Shown here one piece after another: positions 47,744 through 57,216 of a DNA stretch of 64,000 nucleotides. Source of the stretch: Poseidonocella pacifica (GTDB lineage Bacteria > Pseudomonadota > Alphaproteobacteria > Rhodobacterales > Rhodobacteraceae); assembly GCF_900111875.1 (NCBI RefSeq), contig NZ_FOJU01000002.1, positions 496,001 to 560,000 of the forward strand, written 5' to 3'. Position numbers and translations under genes: made by a program. The notes beneath the pieces are model-generated. The model searched no databases. It saw only the letters and a list, made by a program, of their open reading frames with translations, and was not told the origin of the DNA. Each line of letters starts with the position of its first letter. The stretch's first letter is position 1.

Positions 47744-47810
47744 GGGCCATTTCGCGCACCGGTGAGGAAAAAGCGCACCTTTCCGCGCGCTCCTTCCCGA
47801 TGACCTTCCC

Positions 47811-49766
47811 CTACAACTGGATCCGGTACCGCGCAAAGCCATCCGGACCATCGCCCGCCGGTTCGAGAGTGACGCCCGGCACCGATCCGGCATAGGTTTC
47901 TGCGGCAGGCCCCGTATCGAACAGCACCGTGGCACCCTCTATCGGGGCGAAACGCCAGTTGCCGTCTGCACTCGGGTTGATGGTGCCCTGCTCCACGATA
48001 TAGCGCACGATCACGTCGCGATTGGTGTCGGGAGCCTCGAAAATGATCGTTTGTCCGTCCGCACCGGGGAAATTGCCTCCGCCGCCGGCGCGATAGTTGT
48101 TCGTCGCGATCACAAACTCCTGCGCGGGGTCGATCGGCGCGCCCTCGTAAGTGAGGTTCACGATGCGGTTAGCGTTCGGCTCCACCACGTTACCGTCCCG
48201 GTCGAACTTCGCAGGCTGTGAAAGGTCGATCTGGTACTCCACCCCGTCGATCACGTCGAAGTTGTAGGAGGGGAATTCCGGGTTCAGCAACACTTGGTCC
48301 GCAGCGCCCGGCTTCACCTGATTGAACATTCCCGCAGACCGCTCCAGCCAGTCCTTCACTTGCGCGCCGGTGACCTTCACCGCCCGCGCCGTGTTGGGGT
48401 ACAAATAGAGATCAGCCACGTTCTTGATAGCCACATCCCCCGCAGGCACGTCGGTGTAGTAATCCGGCCCGCCCCGGCCACCCGCCTTGAACGGCGCAGC
48501 GGCGGACAGGATTGGCAGACCCTCATACTCACTTCCGGCCAGCATCTGCTCAATGTACCACTTCTGCGCCTGAGAGACGATCTGCACCGAGGGGTCATCC
48601 GCGACCAGTGCAAAGTAGGAGTGTAGCGGAGCCGAAGTCTTGCCCACTGCACGGCGCACATAGGCCAGCGTTGCCTCGTGTTCCTCCCGCGCGGCCTCAA
48701 GTACACCCTCCTCGCTTTCGACCAGCGCGGTGACGGAACGATCCTCCTCCCGCTGGGAGATGGGCCGAATTTCAGAGCCGTTGCCCACGACGCGCCATTC
48801 ACCAGCCTCGCGGGTCAGCATCAGGTCGATCACCCCGAGGTGTGAGCCCCAGAACCCGGCCATGACCGCCGGCTTGCCGTGCAGCGTCCCTTTTTCTGCG
48901 TCCACACCGGGAACCCCGGCATAATCTGGGCCCGGAAAATTGCGGTGATGGTGCCCGGTCATGATCGCGTCGATTCCCTCCACGGCGGCCAATGGCACGG
49001 AGGCGTTTTCCATCATCTCTTCGTGCTCCGCGCCGCCGATCCCGGAATGGCTGAGCGCGATGATGATGTCCGCACCCTCTTCCTTCATCTGCGGCACATA
49101 GGCCTTGGCCGTCTCGACGATGTCGCGCGCGATGACGTTGCCCTCAAGGTGCTGACGATCCCAGCGCATGATCTGCGGCGGCACAAACCCGATAAGGCCG
49201 ATCCGCAGCGGATGCGTCTCCCCTGCCCCGTCTGTCACGTCACGGTCGAGGATCACGTATGGTTTCACCAGCGTCGTATCCTTGATCGCTGTAGCGCCCT
49301 CTTCCTTGACCACATTCGCGCTCAGAACCGGGAATGCTGCCCCGGCCAGTGATTTCACAAGGAAGTCGAGCCCATAGTTGAATTCGTGGTTTCCCAAGGT
49401 GCTGGCATCGAAGCCGACAGCGTTCATCGCGGCGATCACCGGATGCATGTCGCCCTCTTTCATTCCCCGCTCATAGGCCATGTAGTCGCCCATCGGGTTG
49501 CCCTGAAGGAAATCACCGTTGTCCACGAGGATCGAGTTGGTCGCCTCGCGCCGGATCTCCTCCACGTGGGCCGCCGTGCGGGCCAAGCCGACGGTGTCTA
49601 TGGGTTTGTCCGCGTAATAATCATAGGGATAGACATGCACATGCAGGTCCGTCGTCTCCATCAGGCGCAGATGCACCTGTCCCGCCTGCGCGCTGGCGGA
49701 GAACGGATGAAGCGCGATGTACCCGGCAGTGCTGCCGAGAAAGCCGCGGCGCGAGAGTGAAAGCAT
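47811..49766 (-). CDS. cpdB: 2',3'-cyclic-nucleotide 2'-phosphodiesterase / 3'-nucleotidase (CpdB-like)
   Basis: 651 residues. The start at 49766 gives a twin-arginine signal SRRGFLGS near the N-terminus, predicting Tat export in folded form. The calcineurin-like phosphatase domain shows the metal motifs TTDLHVHVYPYD, DNGDFLQGNP, GNHEFNYGLDF and TGHHHRNFPG. The 5'-nucleotidase C-terminal domain follows (residues about 370-600). Periplasmic scavenging of nucleotides is the family role. Monocistronic by appearance. Confidence 0.93.
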   Translation of the reverse strand: MLSLSRRGFLGSTAGYIALHPFSASAQAGQVHLRLMETTDLHVHVYPYDYYADKPIDTVGLARTAAHVEEIRREATNSILVDNGDFLQGNPMGDYMAYERGMKEGDMHPVIAAMNAVGFDASTLGNHEFNYGLDFLVKSLAGAAFPVLSANVVKEEGATAIKDTTLVKPYVILDRDVTDGAGETHPLRIGLIGFVPPQIMRWDRQHLEGNVIARDIVETAKAYVPQMKEEGADIIIALSHSGIGGAEHEEMMENASVPLAAVEGIDAIMTGHHHRNFPGPDYAGVPGVDAEKGTLHGKPAVMAGFWGSHLGVIDLMLTREAGEWRVVGNGSEIRPISQREEDRSVTALVESEEGVLEAAREEHEATLAYVRRAVGKTSAPLHSYFALVADDPSVQIVSQAQKWYIEQMLAGSEYEGLPILSAAAPFKAGGRGGPDYYTDVPAGDVAIKNVADLYLYPNTARAVKVTGAQVKDWLERSAGMFNQVKPGAADQVLLNPEFPSYNFDVIDGVEYQIDLSQPAKFDRDGNVVEPNANRIVNLTYEGAPIDPAQEFVIATNNYRAGGGGNFPGADGQTIIFEAPDTNRDVIVRYIVEQGTINPSADGNWRFAPIEGATVLFDTGPAAETYAGSVPGVTLEPAGDGPDGFARYRIQL

Positions 49767-49818
49767 GGGGACCTCCTGAGGGATTTTCTGATTTTCCCCT
49801 ACTCTGGCACCACGACAC

Positions 49819-50484
49819 TCATGCGACAATGGTTTCCGCAGCGGCCTCCAGCGCCCGAAGATCGCCACCGCAAATGGCCGCCTCCGCCTTGAGCACGTCC
49901 GCGATGGGCCAATCCCACCACGCAATGTCCAGCAGTCGCGCAATTACCCCCGCGGGAAAACGCCGCCGCACAACCCGCGCGGGATTGCCAACGACAACTG
50001 TGTAATCCGGCACCTCGCCGCCCACCACCGCGCCCGCCCCCACAATCACGCCAGAGCCGATCCGCGCGCCGGGCAAGATGCGCGCGCCCTGCCCGACCCA
50101 GACATCATGCCCCAGTACGGTATCCCGTCCCGGTCCCGGCATGGAAGGCCGCCCAGCGACCTCCCCGCCCCCAAAGACCGCGAATGGAAAGGTTGAAAAT
50201 CCATCGTGCCGGTGGTTCGCGCTCGCCGTGATGAACAGCGCACCATCGGCAATTTGACAGAACTTTCCGATCACCAACCGCTCTGGGGAGAAATCGAAGA
50301 GATAGGGCGCCAGATGCGCGGCCCAATCCGAAGGCGGGATATGAGCACTGGCGTAGGAGTAGTCGCCTACCTCGATGCGGGGATGGTCGATCACGGGCTT
50401 GAGAAAGACAGTACCCTCATGTCGCCTGCCATCGGGCAGCGGCACGGGTTGGCGCTCATCTGGCGCAGGGAAAGGACGGTGCAT
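49819..50484 (-). CDS. CatB-like hexapeptide-repeat acetyltransferase
   Basis: A 221-residue protein with a left-handed beta-helix: IGKFCQIADGALFITASANHRHDGFSTFPF and GHDVWVGQGARILPGARIGSGVIVGAGAVV, with the catalytic-type His in NHRHDG. This is the xenobiotic/streptogramin acetyltransferase (CatB, Vat) fold. In this lineage such genes are mostly chromosomal and of unknown substrate. Whether it acetylates chloramphenicol or a cell-surface sugar cannot be told. It precedes cpdB on the same strand with a 52-nt gap. Confidence 0.85.
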   Translation of the reverse strand: MHRPFPAPDERQPVPLPDGRRHEGTVFLKPVIDHPRIEVGDYSYASAHIPPSDWAAHLAPYLFDFSPERLVIGKFCQIADGALFITASANHRHDGFSTFPFAVFGGGEVAGRPSMPGPGRDTVLGHDVWVGQGARILPGARIGSGVIVGAGAVVGGEVPDYTVVVGNPARVVRRRFPAGVIARLLDIAWWDWPIADVLKAEAAICGGDLRALEAAAETIVA

Positions 50485-50797
50485 GGGGAACCTCAGTCTG
50501 ATGTACGAAAAACGGCTCAGATCGCGGTTTTGTCCATCACACCCTCCCTCGCTAACGCCGGGGCCTCATGCCACCTTCGGGAATTGCCCCTGCGTGAACG
50601 CAACCTACCATAGAACGGGGCGCGGTGGAATATCGCTGCTCACGTCGAGGGGTGGGGCTTAGGGATCGCCTCCGGCCCTCGGTCAAACAAGATTCGCGTC
50701 GATCAGGTTTCTCGAGGGCAATACCGAAGGGCCAAGGTCGCGTGCCTTCCGCGATCCTTCCTTTTTATGACGCGCTGTAAAATCAGGAGACCCATGA
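50485..50797. other. Divergent intergenic region (313 nt)
   Basis: Lies between the acetyltransferase (minus) and YihY-1 (plus) and must hold both promoters. AGGAG (50785-50789) 8 nt before the ATG at 50798 decides the YihY-1 start; the ATG at 50794 opens only a 10-codon frame. No convincing -35/-10 pair, gene or RNA was seen. Confidence 0.5.
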
Positions 50798-51754
50798 ATG
50801 CCCAAAACCACCAGACGCGGCCATGAGGCTGAGCGCCCTTCGGAGATCCCGCCAGCGGGTTGGCGGGCGATACTGGGGCGTGTCTGGAAGGAAATTGCTG
50901 CGGATCATGTCACCGTGGTCGCGGCCGGCGTGGCGTTCTTCGGACTGCTCGCGGTATTTCCTACAATCGGCGTGTTCGTCTCCGTCGGCGGGGTGATCCT
51001 CGACCCTGCCGACATAGTCTCCGAACTGGAGACCGTCGTGACGCTTCTGCCTGAAAACGCCGCCACGATCATTACCGATCAAATCGTCAGCGTCGCGGGA
51101 AGCGACGGGAGCACGACAGGCATCGCCGCCGCACTCGGGATCGGGGTGGCGCTTTATGGCGCGATGCGCGGGGTCCTGACCCTGATCGAGGGTATGAATA
51201 TCGCCTATGACGAGGAAGAGACCCGCGGCGTGTTCGTACTTTACCTTACCGCCTTGCTGCTGACTGTTGTCTTGCTTCTGGCGGTCGTCTTGACGTTCGC
51301 GATCCTTGTTGTCCTCCCGGGGCTCGCCGTACTTCTTGGGCTGCCGGATTGGGTGGAAAGGGTCATAGGCTGGTCGAAATGGCCCATACTCGGGGCGCTC
51401 ACGATCACCGGTCTGTCGGTGCTCTACCGGTTTGGTCCCTCCCGCCGGAATCCCCGGTGGCGCTGGATTAGCCCCGGAAGCATTCTGGCCACCATGTTGT
51501 GGCTGGGCGGGACCCTTGGCTTCTCTCTCTATGTTCAGAACTTCGGGCGCTATAATGAGACCTATGGCGCGCTCGGCGGCGTCGTGGTCCTGCTGACGTG
51601 GTTCTGGCTGTCGGCGTTCATCGTCCTGTGTGGGGCCGAACTTAACGCCGAGATGGAGCACCAGACACGCCGTGACAGCACGGTGGGGCCAGATAGGCCG
51701 ATGGGAATGCGCGGGGCGGTAAAGGCCGATACCCGGCCCAAGGGAGAGGCCTGA
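50798..51754 (+). CDS. YihY/BrkB-family inner-membrane protein (paralog 1)
   Basis: A 318-residue, six-helix UPF0761-type protein. Motifs: VAAGVAFFGLLAVFPTIGVF (residues about 41-60), GWSKWPILGALTITGLSVLYRFGP and a C-terminal half with YNETYGALGGVVVLLTWFWLS and LCGAELNAEMEHQTRRDS. Proteins of this family were once called RNase BN or BrkB; the function is unclear, possibly transport. It shares a clear paralog at 52853-53869. Its stop lies 3 nt from the convergent CorA-like gene. Confidence 0.92.
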   Translation: MPKTTRRGHEAERPSEIPPAGWRAILGRVWKEIAADHVTVVAAGVAFFGLLAVFPTIGVFVSVGGVILDPADIVSELETVVTLLPENAATIITDQIVSVAGSDGSTTGIAAALGIGVALYGAMRGVLTLIEGMNIAYDEEETRGVFVLYLTALLLTVVLLLAVVLTFAILVVLPGLAVLLGLPDWVERVIGWSKWPILGALTITGLSVLYRFGPSRRNPRWRWISPGSILATMLWLGGTLGFSLYVQNFGRYNETYGALGGVVVLLTWFWLSAFIVLCGAELNAEMEHQTRRDSTVGPDRPMGMRGAVKADTRPKGEA

Positions 51755-51757
51755 GAC

Positions 51758-52729
51758 TCAGATCCAATTCATCCTTCGAATGATAAGCAGCTGCACGCCG
51801 ACCACCACAACCAACGCGGCGGAAAATATCCAGAACGCGCCGGAATGCTGCGCCCCCGGCATGCCCGCGAGGTTGATGCCAAAGAGACCTGTCAGGAACC
51901 CCAGCGGCAGGAAAACTGCCGACAGGATCGACAACATATACATGTTGCGATTGAGGCGCTCCGACAATTCCCCGGAGAGTTCTTCGCGCAGGAGGGTCAT
52001 GCGCTCTCGCATCGCCTCCATATCTTCCACCAACCGCACCATGGCATCATGTTCCTCGGACAGACGTCTGCGATCAGGCGGGGACAACCATTCGAACTCG
52101 GCCAGGGCGAGTGCCGCGAGTGCATCCCGCTGCGGAATACCATAGCGGCGCAGACGCACCGCCTGCATCCGCAAGTCGGTCAGACGCTCCCGCATATCGC
52201 GGCTGGGCCGATCAATCACCATTTCCTCCAGCGCGTCCGCCTCATCGTCCGCGGCCTGCGCGAACAGGTCGATCCGGTCGGCCAACATCTCAGCGATGGT
52301 CGCGATGAAGGCGCCCGCATCGCGCGGCCCCTCGCCACGATCAAACGCTTCCGCCATTTCGTGCAAGGCGGGAACAGGTCGACGAGAGACGGTGATGACC
52401 CGGTTCGCATCGATCCATAGCCGAACCGACACCATATCGTCCGGCTCCGCGCCTAGGTTCGTGTTGATGCCTCGCAAGATGACAAGAGCGCCCACACCGA
52501 TCGGCGTGAAGCGGGGCCGGGTTTCCTCTGCTATGAGAGCATCCGTTATCGTCTCATCAAGGTAATCGAGTTGCCCTTCTATCCAGCCTTCGGTCTCCGG
52601 ATGAAGCGCTGAGAGATGAACCCACCCAAAGGTCTCCGATTCCAGCACGGCGGCAATATCCGCCCCCGGAACGCGCCTCGCGGGCGCATCCTTGTCGAAG
52701 GCAAAGGCATATTCGATGGCATCCGTCAT
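51758..52729 (-). CDS. CorA/ZntB-like divalent-cation transporter with GIN motif
   Basis: 323 residues from the ATG at 52729; the frame is open far upstream but that is antisense to YihY-2. A long soluble N-terminal domain and an extended coiled helix (residues about 150-260) precede two C-terminal membrane helices. The signature at the end of helix 1 reads GLFGINLAGMPG, so it carries GIN instead of the canonical GMN of CorA; ZntB-type exporters have GVN. Zn2+ or other metal transport is likely. It lies between the two YihY paralogs. Confidence 0.9.
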   Translation of the reverse strand: MTDAIEYAFAFDKDAPARRVPGADIAAVLESETFGWVHLSALHPETEGWIEGQLDYLDETITDALIAEETRPRFTPIGVGALVILRGINTNLGAEPDDMVSVRLWIDANRVITVSRRPVPALHEMAEAFDRGEGPRDAGAFIATIAEMLADRIDLFAQAADDEADALEEMVIDRPSRDMRERLTDLRMQAVRLRRYGIPQRDALAALALAEFEWLSPPDRRRLSEEHDAMVRLVEDMEAMRERMTLLREELSGELSERLNRNMYMLSILSAVFLPLGFLTGLFGINLAGMPGAQHSGAFWIFSAALVVVVGVQLLIIRRMNWI

Positions 52730-52852
52730 GGCCGGACGATGCCACCGGTCCCTGCCGTGCGCAAGACGGGGCCAACGCCGCTTTCCAATTCCCGGCATAC
52801 TGCGCGCCCTGCAGCCCGATGAACTTTTTGCCGCATCGCGCGTTCCAAAGAC

Positions 52853-53869
52853 ATGGACACACCCTCCCCCCAAGACCGCGGCCAAGCCGCCGAGCGTCCC
52901 GCCGAGATCCCAAGCCCCGGCTGGTGGGACATTCTCAAACGCACCAAGGACGAAATCGGGCGCGATCACGTCTCGGTCGTGTCCGCGGGCGTCGCCTTCT
53001 TCGGGCTTCTTGCCATCTTTCCCGCGATCGGGGCGATCATCTCCATTGCGGGACTTTTCCTTGACCCCGCCGACGTTGCGCAACAGCTTGATCAACTCGC
53101 CGCGCTTCTGCCGGACAACGCGGCCACCATCATTCAGGATCAGATCGTAAAGGTCACAGGCGGGGATGAAACAGCCACGGGCCTTGCCGTCGCTTTCGGG
53201 ATACTGCTCGCGCTCTACGGGGCAATGAAGGGGATGAAGACCCTGATGGAAGGCATGAACATCGCCTATGATGAGACCGAAACGCGCGGCTTTGTCATGC
53301 AGAACGTTACCGCCTTCGGGCTGACCCTTGCCCTGATCCTTGGCCTCACCCTGAGCTTTGCGGTGATCCTGGTCCTGCCGGCCGTTATCGCTTGGTTTGG
53401 TCTGCCTGAAGGCGTGGAGACCGTGATCACTTGGGCAAAGTGGCCCGTGCTCGCGGGCCTGACCATGCTGGGCCTGTCGCTTCTCTATCGGTTTGGCCCT
53501 GCGCGGGATAACCCAAAGTGGCGGTGGGTCAGCGTTGGCAGCGTGGCGTCGACCATCCTGTGGGTAGCGGGAACAATCGGTTTTTCGATCTATGCCAAGA
53601 ACTTCGGTAGCTACAATGAGACTTACGGCACCCTCGGCGGTGTGATCATCCTGCTCACCTGGCTATGGCTGTCATCGTTCATCGTACTGAGCGGTGCGGA
53701 ATTGAACTCCGAGATGGAGCACCAAACCCGGCGAGACAGTACGACAGGGCCGCCTCAGCCACGCGGACAACGCGGCGCCGTCAAGGCCGACAGCAGGCCA
53801 GAGGAATTTGGAGGCGATCCCTCTTCCAAGGACGATTTCACCGAAGGTCCCCGCGCAGGACCGGCATAG
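52853..53869 (+). CDS. YihY/BrkB-family inner-membrane protein (paralog 2)
   Basis: A 338-residue paralog of the protein at 50798-51754: the same opening (ERPAEIPSPGWWDILKRT), AGVAFFGLLAIFPAIG and the C-terminal ELNSEMEHQTRRDSTTG with RGAVKADSRP. It carries a longer hydrophilic tail. The pair probably arose by local duplication. Its start is preceded by a weak ribosome-binding site. Its stop lies 2 nt from that of the convergent histidine kinase. Confidence 0.92.
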   Translation: MDTPSPQDRGQAAERPAEIPSPGWWDILKRTKDEIGRDHVSVVSAGVAFFGLLAIFPAIGAIISIAGLFLDPADVAQQLDQLAALLPDNAATIIQDQIVKVTGGDETATGLAVAFGILLALYGAMKGMKTLMEGMNIAYDETETRGFVMQNVTAFGLTLALILGLTLSFAVILVLPAVIAWFGLPEGVETVITWAKWPVLAGLTMLGLSLLYRFGPARDNPKWRWVSVGSVASTILWVAGTIGFSIYAKNFGSYNETYGTLGGVIILLTWLWLSSFIVLSGAELNSEMEHQTRRDSTTGPPQPRGQRGAVKADSRPEEFGGDPSSKDDFTEGPRAGPA

Positions 53870-53871
53870 GT

Positions 53872-55101
53872 TCAGGCGGTCAGCGGCATTCGGAAAGTGA
53901 AGCTCGTGCGATCTTCGTCTGATTGCACATCGATCCGGCCGCCGTGCCCCTGCGCGATTTGCGACGCGATATAGAGCCCCAAGCCCAGACCGTTCGTTGA
54001 GGACATCGCGTCGCCCCGGGCAAACGGCTCGAACAGGCGGGACCGAGCGGAGGCCGTTATCGGGGCCCCGCCGTTTTCCACCTGTAGAACGAATTCCTCG
54101 CCCACGGTTTCCGCCCTGACGTGGATCGGCTGTTCCGGATCGCCATGGCTTACCGCGTTGGACAGAAGATTCGAAAGCAGCTGCCCTAGTCTGGGAGGAT
54201 CGCAGAGCACAGCGCCGCTGATCCGAAGGTCCGCGTTTACCTGTCGTTCCGGGGTGATCGCCCGCACTTCGGCCACCACGTGCTGGAGCGTCTCGTCAAG
54301 ATTGTCGACGGGTTCGCGCCGGGTAGTCATCCCATCGCCCAGACGGGAGCGAGCGTGATCAAGGATATTCTCGATCAGATCGCTCATGCGATGCGCCGAT
54401 AACCGCATGAGACGGACCAATTCGGTTGACCGCTCATCCAAGGGACGTTTTGCGAGCATCCGAAGCCCCGCCCGCATAGCGCCGACAGGATTGCGCAGAT
54501 CGTGACCTAGCACTGCGACGAATTCTTCCCTCAACCGGCCAATATCGATTTCTCTGTCCAGTTGGGCCTGCACGTCCTTGAGCCTCTGCGTGACGTCGAG
54601 CACATCGCCGATCATACGCGCGAAATGCCGGAACATCCGCAAGACCCTCGGATCGTCCAACGCGCGGGGATGCGGGTCAATCGCACAAAGCGTGCCAAAG
54701 AATTGACCGGCAGCATCGTGAATCGGAATGGAGACATAGCTGCGAAATCCATATTGCTTCGGCGTATGGTGATCGCAATAGAGCGGATCGTTCGGAACAT
54801 CTGAAATGATGATTTCGCGCTCCGCCGCGCGAACCTCATGGCAAAGCGTGCTCTCGACCGCGAGTTCATCGCCCGGGCCAAGTCCAAAGCCGATGCTGTC
54901 TACCGCCCTACAGGTGATCCAACGGGTTTCCGTGACGCGTGCAACCGCGGCAAAGCCCATACCGGTGGCCAGACAGACCGTTTCAAGAAGTGTTGCAACC
55001 GTCTCGCTCTCATAGATTTGCTTGATGTCGCGCTCGAAACCCAACGGCAGAACCAATTCTGCCCGGCCGTTCTCTTCGCCCAAGTCGGTCGAGCTGCTCA
55101 T
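53872..55101 (-). CDS. GAF-domain sensor histidine kinase
   Basis: A 409-residue cytoplasmic kinase. A GAF domain covers residues about 30-170 (VESTLCHEVRAAEREIIISD, GFRSYVSIPIHD). The dimerisation domain has the H-box VLGHDLRNP with phospho-acceptor His200. The catalytic domain has the N-box QLLSNLLSNAVSHG (about 308-320) and the G-box NGLGLGLYIAS (370-380). No membrane segment. No response regulator gene adjoins, so it is an orphan. The ligand of the GAF domain is unknown. Confidence 0.92.
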   Translation of the reverse strand: MSSSTDLGEENGRAELVLPLGFERDIKQIYESETVATLLETVCLATGMGFAAVARVTETRWITCRAVDSIGFGLGPGDELAVESTLCHEVRAAEREIIISDVPNDPLYCDHHTPKQYGFRSYVSIPIHDAAGQFFGTLCAIDPHPRALDDPRVLRMFRHFARMIGDVLDVTQRLKDVQAQLDREIDIGRLREEFVAVLGHDLRNPVGAMRAGLRMLAKRPLDERSTELVRLMRLSAHRMSDLIENILDHARSRLGDGMTTRREPVDNLDETLQHVVAEVRAITPERQVNADLRISGAVLCDPPRLGQLLSNLLSNAVSHGDPEQPIHVRAETVGEEFVLQVENGGAPITASARSRLFEPFARGDAMSSTNGLGLGLYIASQIAQGHGGRIDVQSDEDRTSFTFRMPLTA

Positions 55102-55220
55102 GAAGAATCCGTTCCTGTCTCGTTATCTCAGCCGAACCGTAAGGGCTGAGAGAGAGCGTGTCACCGCCCTGTGAAAAATGCGACATGTCTCAGTCCAGAT
55201 TTCGAAGAATAGCCTATCTG

Positions 55221-55251
55221 AAAAGATTAAGGGCCGCGCAGAGCGCGGCCC
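55221..55251 (-). terminator. Terminator after the second tuf gene
   Basis: A 9-bp stem gggccgcgc / gcgcggccc with loop aga lies 47 nt after the stop. Leftward it continues with TTAATCTTTTC. It separates tuf from the histidine kinase gene. Confidence 0.7.
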
Positions 55252-55295
55252 TAGGTAGATCTGCTGCCGTGCCCCTCAAGGTAGGACACATCGGA

Positions 55296-56475
<1,180 letters not shown>

Positions 56476-56531
56476 GATTGAGGCGCCTCTGATTTTATGA
56501 GCCGAATGGCCCGGGGTTGGTCTCCGCGGCG

Positions 56532-56560
56532 GACTTATTGGCTCGGAAACGGAAAATCAA
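56532..56560 (-). promoter_or_regulatory. Candidate promoter of the second tuf gene
   Basis: Minus strand TTGATT (56555-56560), a 17-nt spacer and TAAGTC (56532-56537). It predicts a leader of about 50 nt before the EF-Tu start and lies directly after the stop of the upstream lipoprotein gene. Confidence 0.45.
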
Positions 56561-56582
56561 GCACGGTTTGATCCGAAGGGGA

Positions 56583-57131
56583 TCAACCTGCTTCGTCGGG
56601 GACGAACCATCCGGCTTCGGCATTCTGAGAGACGAGCCAGCGTTCGATCTGTTTGGCAGCCGACGCGGCGAGGTTTGCCAGTTGCGCATCCGCCTTCTGG
56701 GTATTGCCCGACCCGACGATCGTCCGTGGAGAGATGGGCTCCGTGACGGTGATCTGATGCGGCTCATCGTTGAGCTTCACTTGCCGCGCATCATCCCAAA
56801 CCGTGACTTTCACGATCAGAACCGATTTGGGGGTGAAGACGATGGGAATGCCGGGATGCGCCAAGACATAGCCGTCGACGCTGATCCCGAGATGATAGAG
56901 CCGGTCCCCTTCGTATCGGCCGAACCGCGCGTCTACCGCGCTCTTGACCGCAGCGGCCAACACGTCGGGCGAAGCCTCACGGGATGCGGGGCCCTTGACC
57001 GGATTGGGTGCGACAACGACGTTGTAGCCAAGCGCGAAATCGCCCAGTGGCACCGGCGGCTTGTCAAGATCGTTGGCCGCACAGGCCGCAAGGCCCAGAA
57101 CCGCCGCAAGAATGATAAATATGCGCGTCAT
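56583..57131 (-). CDS. Putative lipoprotein, unknown function
   Basis: A 182-residue protein with a lipoprotein signal peptide and lipobox LAAC at residues 14-17, so it is likely anchored in the outer membrane. The rest contains a region with PNPVKGPASREASPDVLAAAVKS and a beta-rich stretch. It resembles conserved Rhodobacterales proteins without known role. It is divergent from the P450 gene with 85 nt between starts. Confidence 0.8.
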   Translation of the reverse strand: MTRIFIILAAVLGLAACAANDLDKPPVPLGDFALGYNVVVAPNPVKGPASREASPDVLAAAVKSAVDARFGRYEGDRLYHLGISVDGYVLAHPGIPIVFTPKSVLIVKVTVWDDARQVKLNDEPHQITVTEPISPRTIVGSGNTQKADAQLANLAASAAKQIERWLVSQNAEAGWFVPDEAG

Positions 57132-57216
57132 AGTCTCTCCCTCATCGCGGGCCTCTCTATCGCAAGGGCCCAGACTTGCAAAGGAGGGGCTTTGTCCTCC
57201 TCCGCGCCTCGCCTAT

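Noticed and set aside
49819-50484. Calling the acetyltransferase an antibiotic-resistance gene
   Set aside because: The fold matches CatB/Vat proteins but also many sugar acetyltransferases; there is no mobile context, so resistance is not supported.
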